A stretch of DNA of 64,000 bases from Streptomyces albiflavescens (GTDB lineage: Bacteria; Actinomycetota; Actinomycetes; Streptomycetales; Streptomycetaceae): the NCBI RefSeq assembly GCF_014645835.1, contig NZ_BMMM01000010.1:124001-188000 (forward strand), in the 5' to 3' direction. The notes under the pieces were generated by a model. The model saw nothing but the letters and a program-made list of their open reading frames with translations. It was not told the origin of the DNA and made no database searches. A program made the position numbers and the translations under genes. Positions 8,335 through 16,646 of the stretch are shown one piece after another (the stretch's first letter is position 1; each line of letters opens with the position of its first letter).

Positions 8335-9981
8335 ATGAATCGTTCCGATGTCTATGTTGACTACCCGCGGTACGACAGGCGTCGGTCCCGTCGTCGCGCG
8401 GCTGTATCAACGTTTGTGGCACTTGCGGCGACCGCGGGAATCGGCTACTGGGCCTACAACGCCCTGGCCAGGGACGACGGAGACGATCCACAGGTCGCCG
8501 CGGCCACGGGACAGCTGGACAAGTTCCTGGACGCATGGGAGGCGGGCGACGCCAAGGCGGCCGCCGGGCTGACGGACACGCCGGACAACGCCGAGTCGTT
8601 GATCAAATCCGTCATGACGAACCTGGAGCCGTCGAAGACGGAGATCACCGCCGGCACCGGCAAGCGGGAAGCGGAAGGGGAGGTGAAGATTCCGTTCACC
8701 GTGAAGATGGCCCTTTCCGGGGCCGGCGATTACAAGTGGGACTCGTCGGCGAAGCTCATCAAGAAGAGCGGTCGGTGGACCGTTGAATTCCATACACCGC
8801 TGATTCACCCGCAGATGGTTCCGGGCCAGACCCTCGCACTGAAGTCACGGGAGCGCGCCGCCGTTCTCGACAAGAATGGCGACGAACTCCAGTCCGCCTC
8901 TCTCGTGGGCGCCGTAGACCCCAAGACCGGCAAAGGAATCTCCGGCCTCCAGGCCCGCTACGACAAGCAGCTCACCGGTGGCGGTGGCAAGGCGCAGTCG
9001 GTCGTGATCGTGGAACGCGAGAGCGGCCGCGTCGTCAAACAGCTCACCGGCTCGGGAAGCAGCGCGGGCAAGCCGGTGAAGACCACCATCGACCCCAAGG
9101 TGCAGGAGGCCGCCGCCGAAGCACTCGACGGAGTGAAGAAGAACGCGGCGATCGTCGCCATCGACCCGAGCAACGGCGACATCCTGGCCGCGGCCAACAT
9201 GCCCTCAGGCATGAATCGCGCCCTGGAAGGCCGTTACCCGCCCGGCTCCACCTTCAAGGTCGTCACCTCCGCCGCTCTGCTGAAGCAGGGGATGCGTCCC
9301 ACCGACCGGGCGGACTGCCCCAAGTTCGCCTACGTCAACGGCCAGCGCTTCGAGAACCAGAACCAGTTCGTGCTGCCGTCGGGCTCGACCTTCAGGGACG
9401 CCTTCGCCAAGTCCTGCAACACGTTCTTCGTCGGCGCGCGCGGAAAGCTGTCGAACACCGCCCTGCACGACACCGCCCAGGCCTTCGGCATCGGCGGCTC
9501 CTGGGACGTGGGCACGACGACGTACGACGGAAGCATCCCGGTGACCAACAGCGACAACGACAAGGCGGCGTCCACCATCGGACAGGCCAGGCTCCAGGCG
9601 TCGCCCCTGGTCATGGCCTCGATCGCGGCCACGGTCAAGGAGGGCGAGTTCAAGCAGCCCGTCCTGGTGCCCGAAGCCGTGAAGAAGAAGTACGAGGCCC
9701 CCGCCCGGCTCGACGCGGACGTGGTCGGCAACCTGCGCCAGATGATGCGCGCCACGGTCACGTACGGCGCCGGCTGGGCCCTCAAGGACCTGCCCGGCGA
9801 GCCGCACGCCAAGACGGGCACCGCCGAGTTCGGCAGCGACACCCCGCCCCACACGCACGCCTGGATGATCGGCTACCAGGGCGACAGCGACATCGCCTGG
9901 TCGGTCCTTCTGGAAGACGGCGGGTCGGGCGGATCCGACGCGGGCCCCATCGCCGCGAAGTTCCTCAAGAACCTCAACTGA
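8335..9981 (+). CDS. Class B penicillin-binding protein (transpeptidase)
   Basis: 548 residues. Residues about 23-44 form one membrane anchor after a basic start (RRRSRRRAAVSTFVALAATAG). An NTF2-like/MecA-N type region follows, then a transpeptidase domain with the three hallmark motifs: STFK (in YPPGSTFKVVTS), SCN (in AKSCNTFFVG) and KTGTAEF. Such proteins build peptidoglycan outside the membrane. pbp genes flank clavulanate clusters in producers, where they may give tolerance to the lactam; here it diverges from ceaS. Start is the ATG at 8335 (MNRSDVYVDYPRYDRRRS); the ribosome site is weak. Its role in self-protection is inferred from position. Confidence 0.9.
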   Translation: MNRSDVYVDYPRYDRRRSRRRAAVSTFVALAATAGIGYWAYNALARDDGDDPQVAAATGQLDKFLDAWEAGDAKAAAGLTDTPDNAESLIKSVMTNLEPSKTEITAGTGKREAEGEVKIPFTVKMALSGAGDYKWDSSAKLIKKSGRWTVEFHTPLIHPQMVPGQTLALKSRERAAVLDKNGDELQSASLVGAVDPKTGKGISGLQARYDKQLTGGGGKAQSVVIVERESGRVVKQLTGSGSSAGKPVKTTIDPKVQEAAAEALDGVKKNAAIVAIDPSNGDILAAANMPSGMNRALEGRYPPGSTFKVVTSAALLKQGMRPTDRADCPKFAYVNGQRFENQNQFVLPSGSTFRDAFAKSCNTFFVGARGKLSNTALHDTAQAFGIGGSWDVGTTTYDGSIPVTNSDNDKAASTIGQARLQASPLVMASIAATVKEGEFKQPVLVPEAVKKKYEAPARLDADVVGNLRQMMRATVTYGAGWALKDLPGEPHAKTGTAEFGSDTPPHTHAWMIGYQGDSDIAWSVLLEDGGSGGSDAGPIAAKFLKNLN

Positions 9982-10248
9982 CCCAAAGCGTCCGTGACGT
10001 GGCGCAGGCACCCGGAGCAGAGACAGCGGCAACGATCACACCGGCCAGAGCAGCCACCACGAGATCGACCCATCCGTGACCCGCGGCCACGGAGCCACCT
10101 TGAGCCGACGGTACGGGGGACAGCACCAGCACGATGCACGAAGCGTCACCGGGGCCGACCGCCCCACGGGTGACGGTTCCCCGCTTCCGTCAGCACCTCA
10201 GCCCCTGTTGGGCGACGGCTTGATTCACACATACAAGGGGGAACCGTC

Positions 10249-11058
10249 ATGAACAGCAGGAACGACCTGACGATCCAGCTCCTCGGCCCTGTGACCCTGT
10301 TGAGAAACGACATACCGATACCCATCCGGGGTCAGCGGCAGCGTCGATTCCTCGCTTCCTTGGCGCTGAAGCCCGGACAGGTCACCACCAAGGAAGCGAT
10401 CATCGAGGACTCGTGGGACGGCGAGCCGCCGCTGACCGTCTCCGGGCAGCTGCAGACCTCGGCCTGGATGATCCGTACGGCCCTGGCCGAGGCCGGTCTC
10501 ACCCGCGACGCGCTCGGCTCGCACGCCCTCGGGTACGAACTGCGGGTCCCGGCCCAGCGCATCGACGTGTTCGTCTTCCGCGACGCTGTACGGCAGGTAC
10601 GCGAACTGCATGCGCGCGGCCAGCACCAGATCGCCTCCGAGCGCCTCGACGACGCGCTCGCCATGTGGCGCGGCGCGGCCCTCACCGACGTCACCTCGAC
10701 CCGGCTGCGCATGAAGGGAGAAGCGCTGGACCGGGAGCGCACCGCGGCGGCCGAGCTACGCGCGCTGATCGACGTCGGTCTCGGGCACTACGGCGAGGCG
10801 ATCTCGCAGCTGTCGGAGCTCGTCGACCACGACCCGCTGCGCGAGGACCTGTACGTGGGCCTGATGAAGGCCTACTACGGCGAGGGCCGACAGGCCGACG
10901 CGATCCGGGTCTTCCACCGCGCCAAGGAGATCCTGCGCGAGCAGATCGGCATCAACCCGGGAGCACGGCTGAGGGACCTGATGCAGGCCATCCTGCGCCA
11001 GGACGAATCGCTCCTGAGGGCCACCGGGATTCCGCTGTCGGGCGACCGGGTGGGGTGA
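10249..11058 (+). CDS. SARP-family transcriptional activator
   Basis: 269 residues. An N-terminal OmpR-type winged helix (LTIQLLGPVTL..., PIRGQRQRRFLASLAL, then a SGQLQTSAWMIRTAL recognition region) is followed by a bacterial transcriptional activation domain with LWRGAALTDV-like MWRGAALTDV and DPLREDLYVGLMKAYY. SARPs switch on biosynthetic clusters in Streptomyces by binding direct heptameric repeats. It lies 267 bases after pbp. In S. clavuligerus the clavulanate-specific regulator ClaR is LysR-type, so this is a different arrangement. It could serve the clavam genes, the polyketide genes, or both. An ATG at 10249 follows AAGGGGGAACCGTC. Confidence 0.9.
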   Translation: MNSRNDLTIQLLGPVTLLRNDIPIPIRGQRQRRFLASLALKPGQVTTKEAIIEDSWDGEPPLTVSGQLQTSAWMIRTALAEAGLTRDALGSHALGYELRVPAQRIDVFVFRDAVRQVRELHARGQHQIASERLDDALAMWRGAALTDVTSTRLRMKGEALDRERTAAAELRALIDVGLGHYGEAISQLSELVDHDPLREDLYVGLMKAYYGEGRQADAIRVFHRAKEILREQIGINPGARLRDLMQAILRQDESLLRATGIPLSGDRVG

Positions 11059-11150
11059 GCCGCCGTCGGACGACCGGGCGAGGTGAGCCGCCGTCGGACG
11101 ACCGGGCGAGGTGAGCCGCCGTCGGACGACCGGGTGGGGTGAGCCGACGG
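11042..11150. repeat. 28-bp tandem repeats overlapping the SARP gene end
   Basis: Three tandem 28-bp units (11054-11081, 11082-11109, 11110-11137; core GGTGAGCCGCCGTCGGACGA) with partial copies on both sides. The first unit overlaps the SARP stop codon at 11056-11058. The spacing is continuous, with no spacers, so this is not a CRISPR. Confidence 0.9.
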
Positions 11151-11305
11151 CCACAGGATCGCCGTGCCGAGCCGACGGGGAAGGTCCTCGTCGGCTTGGT
11201 CTCTTGGCGACCACAGCGGCACCAATGACCGAAAACCACCTCATACGCCCTCATCTGCCGTAGCGTTCTTCGCACTCAAGGTGGTCACAGGGAGCGTGGC
11301 AGAAC

Positions 11306-12304
11306 ATGGCCGGGCGACGTACGGTCCTCAAGGGAGTCCTGGCGGCATCGGGTGCGGCGGCGTCCGCGGCCGGGCTGGTCGGAGCCGCGCCGACGAACGG
11401 GCGGGGCGCGCCGTACTCCACCCCCGTGCAGATGCGCTGGCTCGGCGTCTCCGGCTGGGAGATCGTCGTCGACGGCGGCCGCAGCATCCTCTTCGACCCC
11501 TATCTGAGCCGCATGCCCTACCGGGACGCCAAGGGCGCCATCGACCCGAAGCTCCCCCTGCGCCTCGACCGGGCGGCCGTGGAGCGGGTCGCCGCACGGC
11601 ACCTGACCGGACCTCCCGAACTGATCCTGGTCAGCCATGGCCACTTCGACCATGTGGCGGACGTACCGCAACTCCTGGGACGCCCCGCCTGGGAAAAGCA
11701 CCGCATCCGCGCGATGTGCGACGAGACGGTACGCAATCTGCTCACGGCCATGGGGACGCCTCGACCCCGTATGGACGACGTGATCCAGGTCAAGGGCGGC
11801 GAGTACCTCCAGTTCGACGGCTACACCGTGGAGGTCTTCCGCAGCCTGCACAGTCAGCAGCCCGACCACGGCTACTTCGCCCCCGGCCGCAAGACCGCCC
11901 CGCCCAGGCGCCCCACCGTGCTCGGCGACCTGGTCGAGGGCGACACACTCGCCTATCAGCTGACCGTGGACGGCGGACCGAGCATCCTGCTCATGGGCGC
12001 GAGCAACTTCGCCGAGCGTGAACTGTCCGGCATCCGCCCGGACATCGCGGCGATCGCGATGACCTCGCACTCGGCACTCCATCGCTACCTGGAGCGCCTC
12101 CTCGCCGCCATCGGCGACCCGCCCCTGCTCATCCCCACCCACCACGACGACATGACCACCCCCCTCACCGACGCTCCGTCCCTCCTCGCGGCCGCGACCC
12201 CCACCATGGCGGCCAAGGAACTCACGGCCGCCTCCGCCCCCGCCTCCCGGGTCCTCAGCCCCCACCACCTGAAGGCCGTCGACGTCACGGCGGCACTCAC
12301 CTGA
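11306..12304 (+). CDS. Metallo-beta-lactamase-fold protein with Tat-type leader
   Basis: 332 residues. The N-terminus (AGRRTVLKGVLAASGAAASAAGL) has twin arginines and a hydrophobic alanine-rich stretch, a Tat export signal or anchor. The body has the MBL-fold zinc motif SHGHFDHVAD (HxHxDH), preceded by WLGVSGWEIVVDGGRSILFDPYLSR, and later metal-site histidines in LLIPTHHDD. This pattern is closest to UlaG/lactonase-like MBL proteins, not to true beta-lactamases. Substrate is unknown. It ends 11 bases before the permease, so the two are probably co-transcribed. Whether it belongs to either cluster is unclear. Confidence 0.75.
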   Translation: MAGRRTVLKGVLAASGAAASAAGLVGAAPTNGRGAPYSTPVQMRWLGVSGWEIVVDGGRSILFDPYLSRMPYRDAKGAIDPKLPLRLDRAAVERVAARHLTGPPELILVSHGHFDHVADVPQLLGRPAWEKHRIRAMCDETVRNLLTAMGTPRPRMDDVIQVKGGEYLQFDGYTVEVFRSLHSQQPDHGYFAPGRKTAPPRRPTVLGDLVEGDTLAYQLTVDGGPSILLMGASNFAERELSGIRPDIAAIAMTSHSALHRYLERLLAAIGDPPLLIPTHHDDMTTPLTDAPSLLAAATPTMAAKELTAASAPASRVLSPHHLKAVDVTAALT

Positions 12305-12315
12305 GGCCGCCCGCA

Positions 12316-13848
12316 GTGCACCCCTCGCCGGGCCCGGGAGCGACGGACAAGGGGCTCAAGGACGGCGCGCTGGGGCTCTTCTCCAGCACGGTGATCGGCC
12401 TGGCATCCACCGCCCCCGCCTACAGCCTCGCGGCGACCCTCGGCGTCATCGCCGGCATCGTGGGCCACCAGTCGCCGATCGTGATCATCCTCGCCTTCGT
12501 CCCGATGTTCCTGATCGCCTACGGCTACAAGGAGCTCAACCGGGCGGACCCCGACTGCGGCACCACCTTCACCTGGGCCTCCAGGGCGTTCGGCCCCCAT
12601 ACCGGCTGGCTGGGCGGGTGGGGAATCGTCGCCGCCGACATCATCGTGATGGCCAACCTGGCCCAGATCGCCGGGGCGTACGGCTTCCAGCTCGTGGGCG
12701 CGGACGGGCTGGCGCAGGACACCTTCTGGGTCACCGTGGTCGGCGTGGCATGGATCGCCGTGATGACGCTGGTCTGCTACATCGGCATCGAGATCTCGGC
12801 GAATCTGCAGAAGGTGCTGCTCACCATCGAGATCGTGGTGCTCTTCCTGCTGGCGATCACCGCACTGGTCAAGGTCTACGGGGGAACGGCGCCGAGCGTC
12901 TCGTCGGAGCTCTCCGGGTCGTGGTTCAACCCCTTCCGGATCGACTCACTCGACGACCTGACCAAGAGCGTGCTGGCCGGGGTGTTCATCTACTGGGGCT
13001 GGGACACCGCCGTATCGGTCAACGAGGAGACGGTCGACCGCGATCGCACCCCCGGCCACGCGGCGGTGATCTCCACCATCACCCTGCTCCTCGTCTACCT
13101 CATGGTCACGACATCGGCGCAGGCCTTCGCCGGGGTGGGGGACCGCGGCATCGGCCTCGCGAACCCCGACAACTCCGACGACGTCCTCTCCAGCCTGGGC
13201 GCCGAGGTCTTCGGCACCGCGGGATGGGGCGAGGTCGCCACCAAGCTCCTGATCCTGATGGTGCTCACGTCGGCCGCGGCCTCCACCCAGACCACCATCC
13301 TCCCGTCGGCCCGAACCGCCCTCTCCATGGCCACCTTCAAGGCCGTCCCGGACCGCTTCGCCCGCATCCACCCCCGCTTCCTCACCCCGACCTGGTCCAC
13401 CGTCGGCATGGGCCTGGCCTCCATCGCCTTCTACGTCATGCTGACCCGGGTGAGCGGGAACGTTCTGGCCGACTCCATCGGCTCGGTCGGCCTCGTGATC
13501 GCCTTCTACTACGGGCTCACGGGGTTCGCCTGCGTCTGGTACTACCGCAGGGTCCTCACCCGCAGACCGCACGACCTGTGGACGAAGGGCGTCATGCCCG
13601 CTCTGGGCGGCGTCCTCCTCCTCTACTTCTTCGTCAACGCCTGCGTGGTGTACTCCGCCGCGGACTACGGCAGCACCTCCTGGACCCTGCCGTTCCCGCC
13701 CCGCCGACAACTCGGCGGCGTCTTCGTCACCGGCATCGGCGCACTGCTTCTCGGCGCCGTGCTGATGCTGGCGTACCAGGTGATCCGCCCGGCGTTCTTC
13801 CACAAGGAGACCATCCCGGTCTCGGCGTACGAGCGGGACGGGCGGTGA
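12316..13848 (+). CDS. APC-superfamily amino-acid permease
   Basis: 510 residues with about twelve hydrophobic segments. It begins KGLKDGALGLFSSTVIGLASTAPAYSLAATLG, the consensus TM1 of APC transporters, and contains FGPHTGWLGGWG in TM3. It should carry amino acids across the membrane by proton symport or exchange. It starts with GTG at 12316, 11 bases after the MBL gene. An ornithine or arginine uptake role for the clavam pathway is possible but not shown. It converges with the flavin reductase with 14 bases between. Confidence 0.85.
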   Translation: MHPSPGPGATDKGLKDGALGLFSSTVIGLASTAPAYSLAATLGVIAGIVGHQSPIVIILAFVPMFLIAYGYKELNRADPDCGTTFTWASRAFGPHTGWLGGWGIVAADIIVMANLAQIAGAYGFQLVGADGLAQDTFWVTVVGVAWIAVMTLVCYIGIEISANLQKVLLTIEIVVLFLLAITALVKVYGGTAPSVSSELSGSWFNPFRIDSLDDLTKSVLAGVFIYWGWDTAVSVNEETVDRDRTPGHAAVISTITLLLVYLMVTTSAQAFAGVGDRGIGLANPDNSDDVLSSLGAEVFGTAGWGEVATKLLILMVLTSAAASTQTTILPSARTALSMATFKAVPDRFARIHPRFLTPTWSTVGMGLASIAFYVMLTRVSGNVLADSIGSVGLVIAFYYGLTGFACVWYYRRVLTRRPHDLWTKGVMPALGGVLLLYFFVNACVVYSAADYGSTSWTLPFPPRRQLGGVFVTGIGALLLGAVLMLAYQVIRPAFFHKETIPVSAYERDGR

Positions 13849-13862
13849 GGCAAGGGCATTCG

Positions 13863-14477
13863 CTACGCCCCCGGGGGCAGTCGTTCGACCTCCCTCGAAG
13901 GGTGCGCGGTCCATGCCCGGCTCATCAGGGCGAACTCGACCACCTGGTTTCCGAGGAGTTCCAGTCGTTCGCGTACCCGGAGGTCATCGAGCCGTTCACC
14001 GGAGTCGAACGGCGTGGGCTCCGTGTTCACCGTGACACCGAGTGGCGTGGGCCAGCCGCGCAGGGCGTGGACGGTGGTCCTCAGCGCGGCCAGGGCGGAG
14101 CCGGCGCCCTGGCATCCCCTCGCGACGGAGATGCACCCCACGGCACGTCCCGAGAAGTACGGCCGCTCGTCCGTGCGCAACTCCTCCACGTAGTCCAGGG
14201 CGTTCTTCACCATGCCCGAGATGGACCCGTGGTAGGCCGGGGTACCGATGATGATTCCGTCCGCCGACGCCACCGAGGCGATGAGCTTGCGCCCGCCCGC
14301 GGATCGCCCGGCCACAGTGGCGTCGTAGAGCGGCAGTATCAGCTCAGGACCACCGATCAGCTGCGTCCGCGCGCCTCGCCCGGCCGCGGATTCGAGGGCG
14401 ATCCGCACCGCCCGCTCCGTGGTCGAGCCGGGTCCTGCGGATCCACCGATCCCCACTACCGTGACCGCTCCTGACAC
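13863..14477 (-). CDS. NAD(P)H-dependent FMN reductase
   Basis: 204 residues, flavodoxin-like fold. It has VTVVGIGGSAGPGSTTERAVRIAL near the start (phosphate-binding loop for FMN) and SADGIIIGTPAYHGSISGMVKNALDYV, the typical signature of the NADPH-dependent FMN reductase family. It probably supplies reduced flavin to a monooxygenase; the acyl-CoA-dehydrogenase-like hydroxylase at 44163-45302 is the best partner in the window. The GTG start at 14477 follows AGAGGTG. It is the last gene of a leftward operon (ligase, ABM, AccB, AccE, reductase), 4 bases from AccE. Confidence 0.85.
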   Translation of the reverse strand: MSGAVTVVGIGGSAGPGSTTERAVRIALESAAGRGARTQLIGGPELILPLYDATVAGRSAGGRKLIASVASADGIIIGTPAYHGSISGMVKNALDYVEELRTDERPYFSGRAVGCISVARGCQGAGSALAALRTTVHALRGWPTPLGVTVNTEPTPFDSGERLDDLRVRERLELLGNQVVEFALMSRAWTAHPSREVERLPPGA

Positions 14478-14481
14478 CGAT

Positions 14482-14694
14482 TCACCTCTGCCAGCTGCGG
14501 GGACTCGCGAACATCGCCGCGCGCTCCGGCCTGCTCCAGCGGGCCGACGAACGCGGCCGCCGCGCGGCATCGTCCCGGCCCGCGTCCGAACCGGCCGCGC
14601 GGGCCAGCAGGACCGCGGTCAGGGCGGCCAGTTCGTCGGGTTCCATCGACCCCTTCTCCACACGAATCACCTGCGACACGTTCCCGTCCCCCAT
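14482..14694 (-). CDS. Acyl-CoA carboxylase epsilon subunit
   Basis: 70 residues. The start, QVIRVEKGSMEPDELAALTAVL, is the core pattern of actinobacterial AccE/PccE epsilon subunits (basic-acidic start, P-x-E-LAAL), and a tryptophan near the end (SSARWSRPER) fits the family. Epsilon binds and activates the carboxyltransferase beta subunit encoded 15 bases upstream. Together they should raise malonyl-CoA supply for the type II PKS. No biotin-carboxylase (alpha) gene is in the window, so a chromosomal alpha chain must be shared. Confidence 0.85.
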   Translation of the reverse strand: MGDGNVSQVIRVEKGSMEPDELAALTAVLLARAAGSDAGRDDAARRPRSSARWSRPERAAMFASPRSWQR

Positions 14695-14709
14695 CGTCCG
14701 GTCCCCTTC

Positions 14710-16281
14710 TCACTGCGGCGGATTTCCATGCTTGCGACGAGGCAGATCGGCCTCCTTGGCCCGCAGCATGGCCAGCGCGCGGATCAGCGTCGCCCGGGTC
14801 TCGCGCGGGTCGATGACGTCGTCGACCAGTCCCCGCTCGGCGGCGTAGTACGGATGCACCAGCTCGCGCTTGTACTCCTCGATCTTCTGCCGGCGCATCG
14901 CCTCGGGATCCTCGGCCTCCGCGATGTCACGGCGGAACACCACGTTGGCGGCACCCTCGGCCCCCATGACGGCTATCTCGTTGCCCGGCCACGCCAGCGC
15001 GACGTCCACGCCGATGGACCGGGAGTCCATCACGATGTACGCGCCGCCGTACGCCTTGCGCAGCACCACCGAGACACGCGGCACGGTGGCGTTGCAGTAC
15101 GCGTACAACAGCTTGGCTCCGCGCCGGATGATCCCCTCGTGTTCCTGGTCGACACCCGGCAGGAAGCCGGGGACGTCGACGAGGGTGACCAGCGGAATGC
15201 TGAAGGCGTCGCAGAACTGCACGAATCGCGCGCCCTTCTCGCTGGCTTTGATGTCCAGCACACCGGCCATGACAGTGGGCTGGTTGGCGACCACCCCCAC
15301 GGTCTGTCCGTCCATGCGGGCCAGCGCGCAGACGATGTTGGGGGCCCACCCGGCGTGGACCTCCATGATGTCGCCGTCGTCGACGAGTTCCTCGATCACC
15401 CGGCGGATGTCGTAGGAACGGCTGCCGTCGGCAGGGACCAGGTCGAGCACGGCCTCACAGAGCCGGTCGGCGGGGTCCTCGCAGGGCACGGCGGGCGGCA
15501 GATCCCGGTTGTTGGACGGCAACAAGGAGAGCAGATAGCGCACTTCGGCGAGGCAGGTCTCCTCGTCGTCGTACAGGAAGTGCGCCACCCCTGACACCTC
15601 GGCATGGACGTCCGCGCCGCCCAGTCCGTTCAGGGTCACCTCCTCACCGGTCACGGCCTGTACCACGTCGGGTCCGGTGATGAACATCTGAGAGACGTCC
15701 CGCACGGCGAAGACGAAGTCGGTCAGGGCGGGCGCGTAGGCGGCGCCGCCCGCGCACGGGCCGAGGATCACACTGATCTGCGGGATGACGCCCGACGCTC
15801 TGGTGTGGCGCCGGAAGATCCCGCCATACCCGGCCTGCGCCAGAACACCCTCCTGGATGCGCGCGCCGGCCCCGTCGTTGAGGGAGACGAGCGGAGCGCC
15901 CGCAGCCACGGCCATGTCCATGATCTTGTGGATCTTCTCGGCATGCGCCTCGCCGAGTGTGCCGCCGAAGATCCGGAAGTCATGGGCACAGACGAAGACC
16001 GTGCGGCCCTCCACCGTGCCCCAGCCGGTGACCACGCCGTCGGTGTACGGGCGCCTCGCCTCCAACCCGAAGCCGGTCGCGCGGTGTCTGCGCAGCGCCT
16101 CGACCTCGGTGAAACTCCGCTTGTCCAGCAGCAGTTCGATCCGCTCGTGAGCCGTCAGCCTGCCTTTGGCGTGCTGGCGTTCGGTGGCCCCCGGGTCCGG
16201 CCCCCGGCGGGCCAGCTCCTTGAGGTCACTCAGCTCCTTCAGCCGGTCGTGGGCCCCCGCGGGCGCCTGTCCGCTCGGCAC
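14710..16281 (-). CDS. Acyl-CoA carboxylase carboxyltransferase (beta) subunit
   Basis: 523 residues, the usual size for actinobacterial AccB/PccB. It moves CO2 from carboxybiotin to acetyl- or propionyl-CoA. Both crotonase-like halves are present: HDFRIFGGTLGEAHAEKIHKI and GAGARIQEGVLAQAGYGGIF in the N half, and VDVPGFLPGVDQEHEGIIRRGAKLLYAY in the C half. It ends with the standard RRKHGNPPQ. The GTG at 16281 is chosen because the sequence upstream has no family resemblance; it starts 7 bases after the ABM gene. Acetyl-CoA is the likely substrate in a polyketide cluster; methylmalonyl supply is the alternative. Confidence 0.92.
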   Translation of the reverse strand: MPSGQAPAGAHDRLKELSDLKELARRGPDPGATERQHAKGRLTAHERIELLLDKRSFTEVEALRRHRATGFGLEARRPYTDGVVTGWGTVEGRTVFVCAHDFRIFGGTLGEAHAEKIHKIMDMAVAAGAPLVSLNDGAGARIQEGVLAQAGYGGIFRRHTRASGVIPQISVILGPCAGGAAYAPALTDFVFAVRDVSQMFITGPDVVQAVTGEEVTLNGLGGADVHAEVSGVAHFLYDDEETCLAEVRYLLSLLPSNNRDLPPAVPCEDPADRLCEAVLDLVPADGSRSYDIRRVIEELVDDGDIMEVHAGWAPNIVCALARMDGQTVGVVANQPTVMAGVLDIKASEKGARFVQFCDAFSIPLVTLVDVPGFLPGVDQEHEGIIRRGAKLLYAYCNATVPRVSVVLRKAYGGAYIVMDSRSIGVDVALAWPGNEIAVMGAEGAANVVFRRDIAEAEDPEAMRRQKIEEYKRELVHPYYAAERGLVDDVIDPRETRATLIRALAMLRAKEADLPRRKHGNPPQ

Positions 16282-16288
16282 CGTCGTC

Positions 16289-16591
16289 CTACTCGGACGC
16301 GGGTACGGAGTGTTCGGAGAGCAGCTCGAAGGGGGCCGGGTCCGCGGTCGCGTGCTTGCGCAACTCGGACACCGGGCCGAGGAAGCCGTCACCCGAGAGG
16401 GCCTTGCGATGCGACTCGGGGTCGGTCCACTCGGCGACCTCCACAAAGGTCCGCTCGTCCCTCGCGGACCGGTACAGGCGGTGGGCCGAGAAGCCGGGCT
16501 GGTCCCTCATGTGGGCGGACAGTTCGGCGAGCAGCCTGCGGAACTCGGTGACGTCGCCGGAGACGGTGTAGCGGTTGATGAAGTGGTGCAT
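16289..16591 (-). CDS. Antibiotic biosynthesis monooxygenase (ABM) domain protein
   Basis: 100 residues beginning MHHFINRYTVSGDVTEFRRLL. It has the ABM dimeric alpha-beta barrel pattern: FINRYTV, SAHMRDQPGFSAHRLYRS, then FVEVAEWTDPESHRKAL. Relatives include cofactor-free quinone-forming oxygenases (ActVA-Orf6, TcmH) of aromatic polyketide pathways. It could oxidise a phenolic ring to a quinone in the aglycone. It sits 55 bases after the ligase and 7 bases before the carboxyltransferase gene. Some family members are binding or degrading proteins, so oxygenase activity is inferred. Confidence 0.8.
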   Translation of the reverse strand: MHHFINRYTVSGDVTEFRRLLAELSAHMRDQPGFSAHRLYRSARDERTFVEVAEWTDPESHRKALSGDGFLGPVSELRKHATADPAPFELLSEHSVPASE

Positions 16592-16646
16592 GCTGACGGG
16601 CTCCTGAGGGTCGTGGTGTGGGCGCACGAGTGGGTGATGAGGTCGA

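Noticed and set aside
11042..11150. CRISPR array
   Set aside because: The 28-bp units are directly adjacent with no spacers and no cas genes are nearby.
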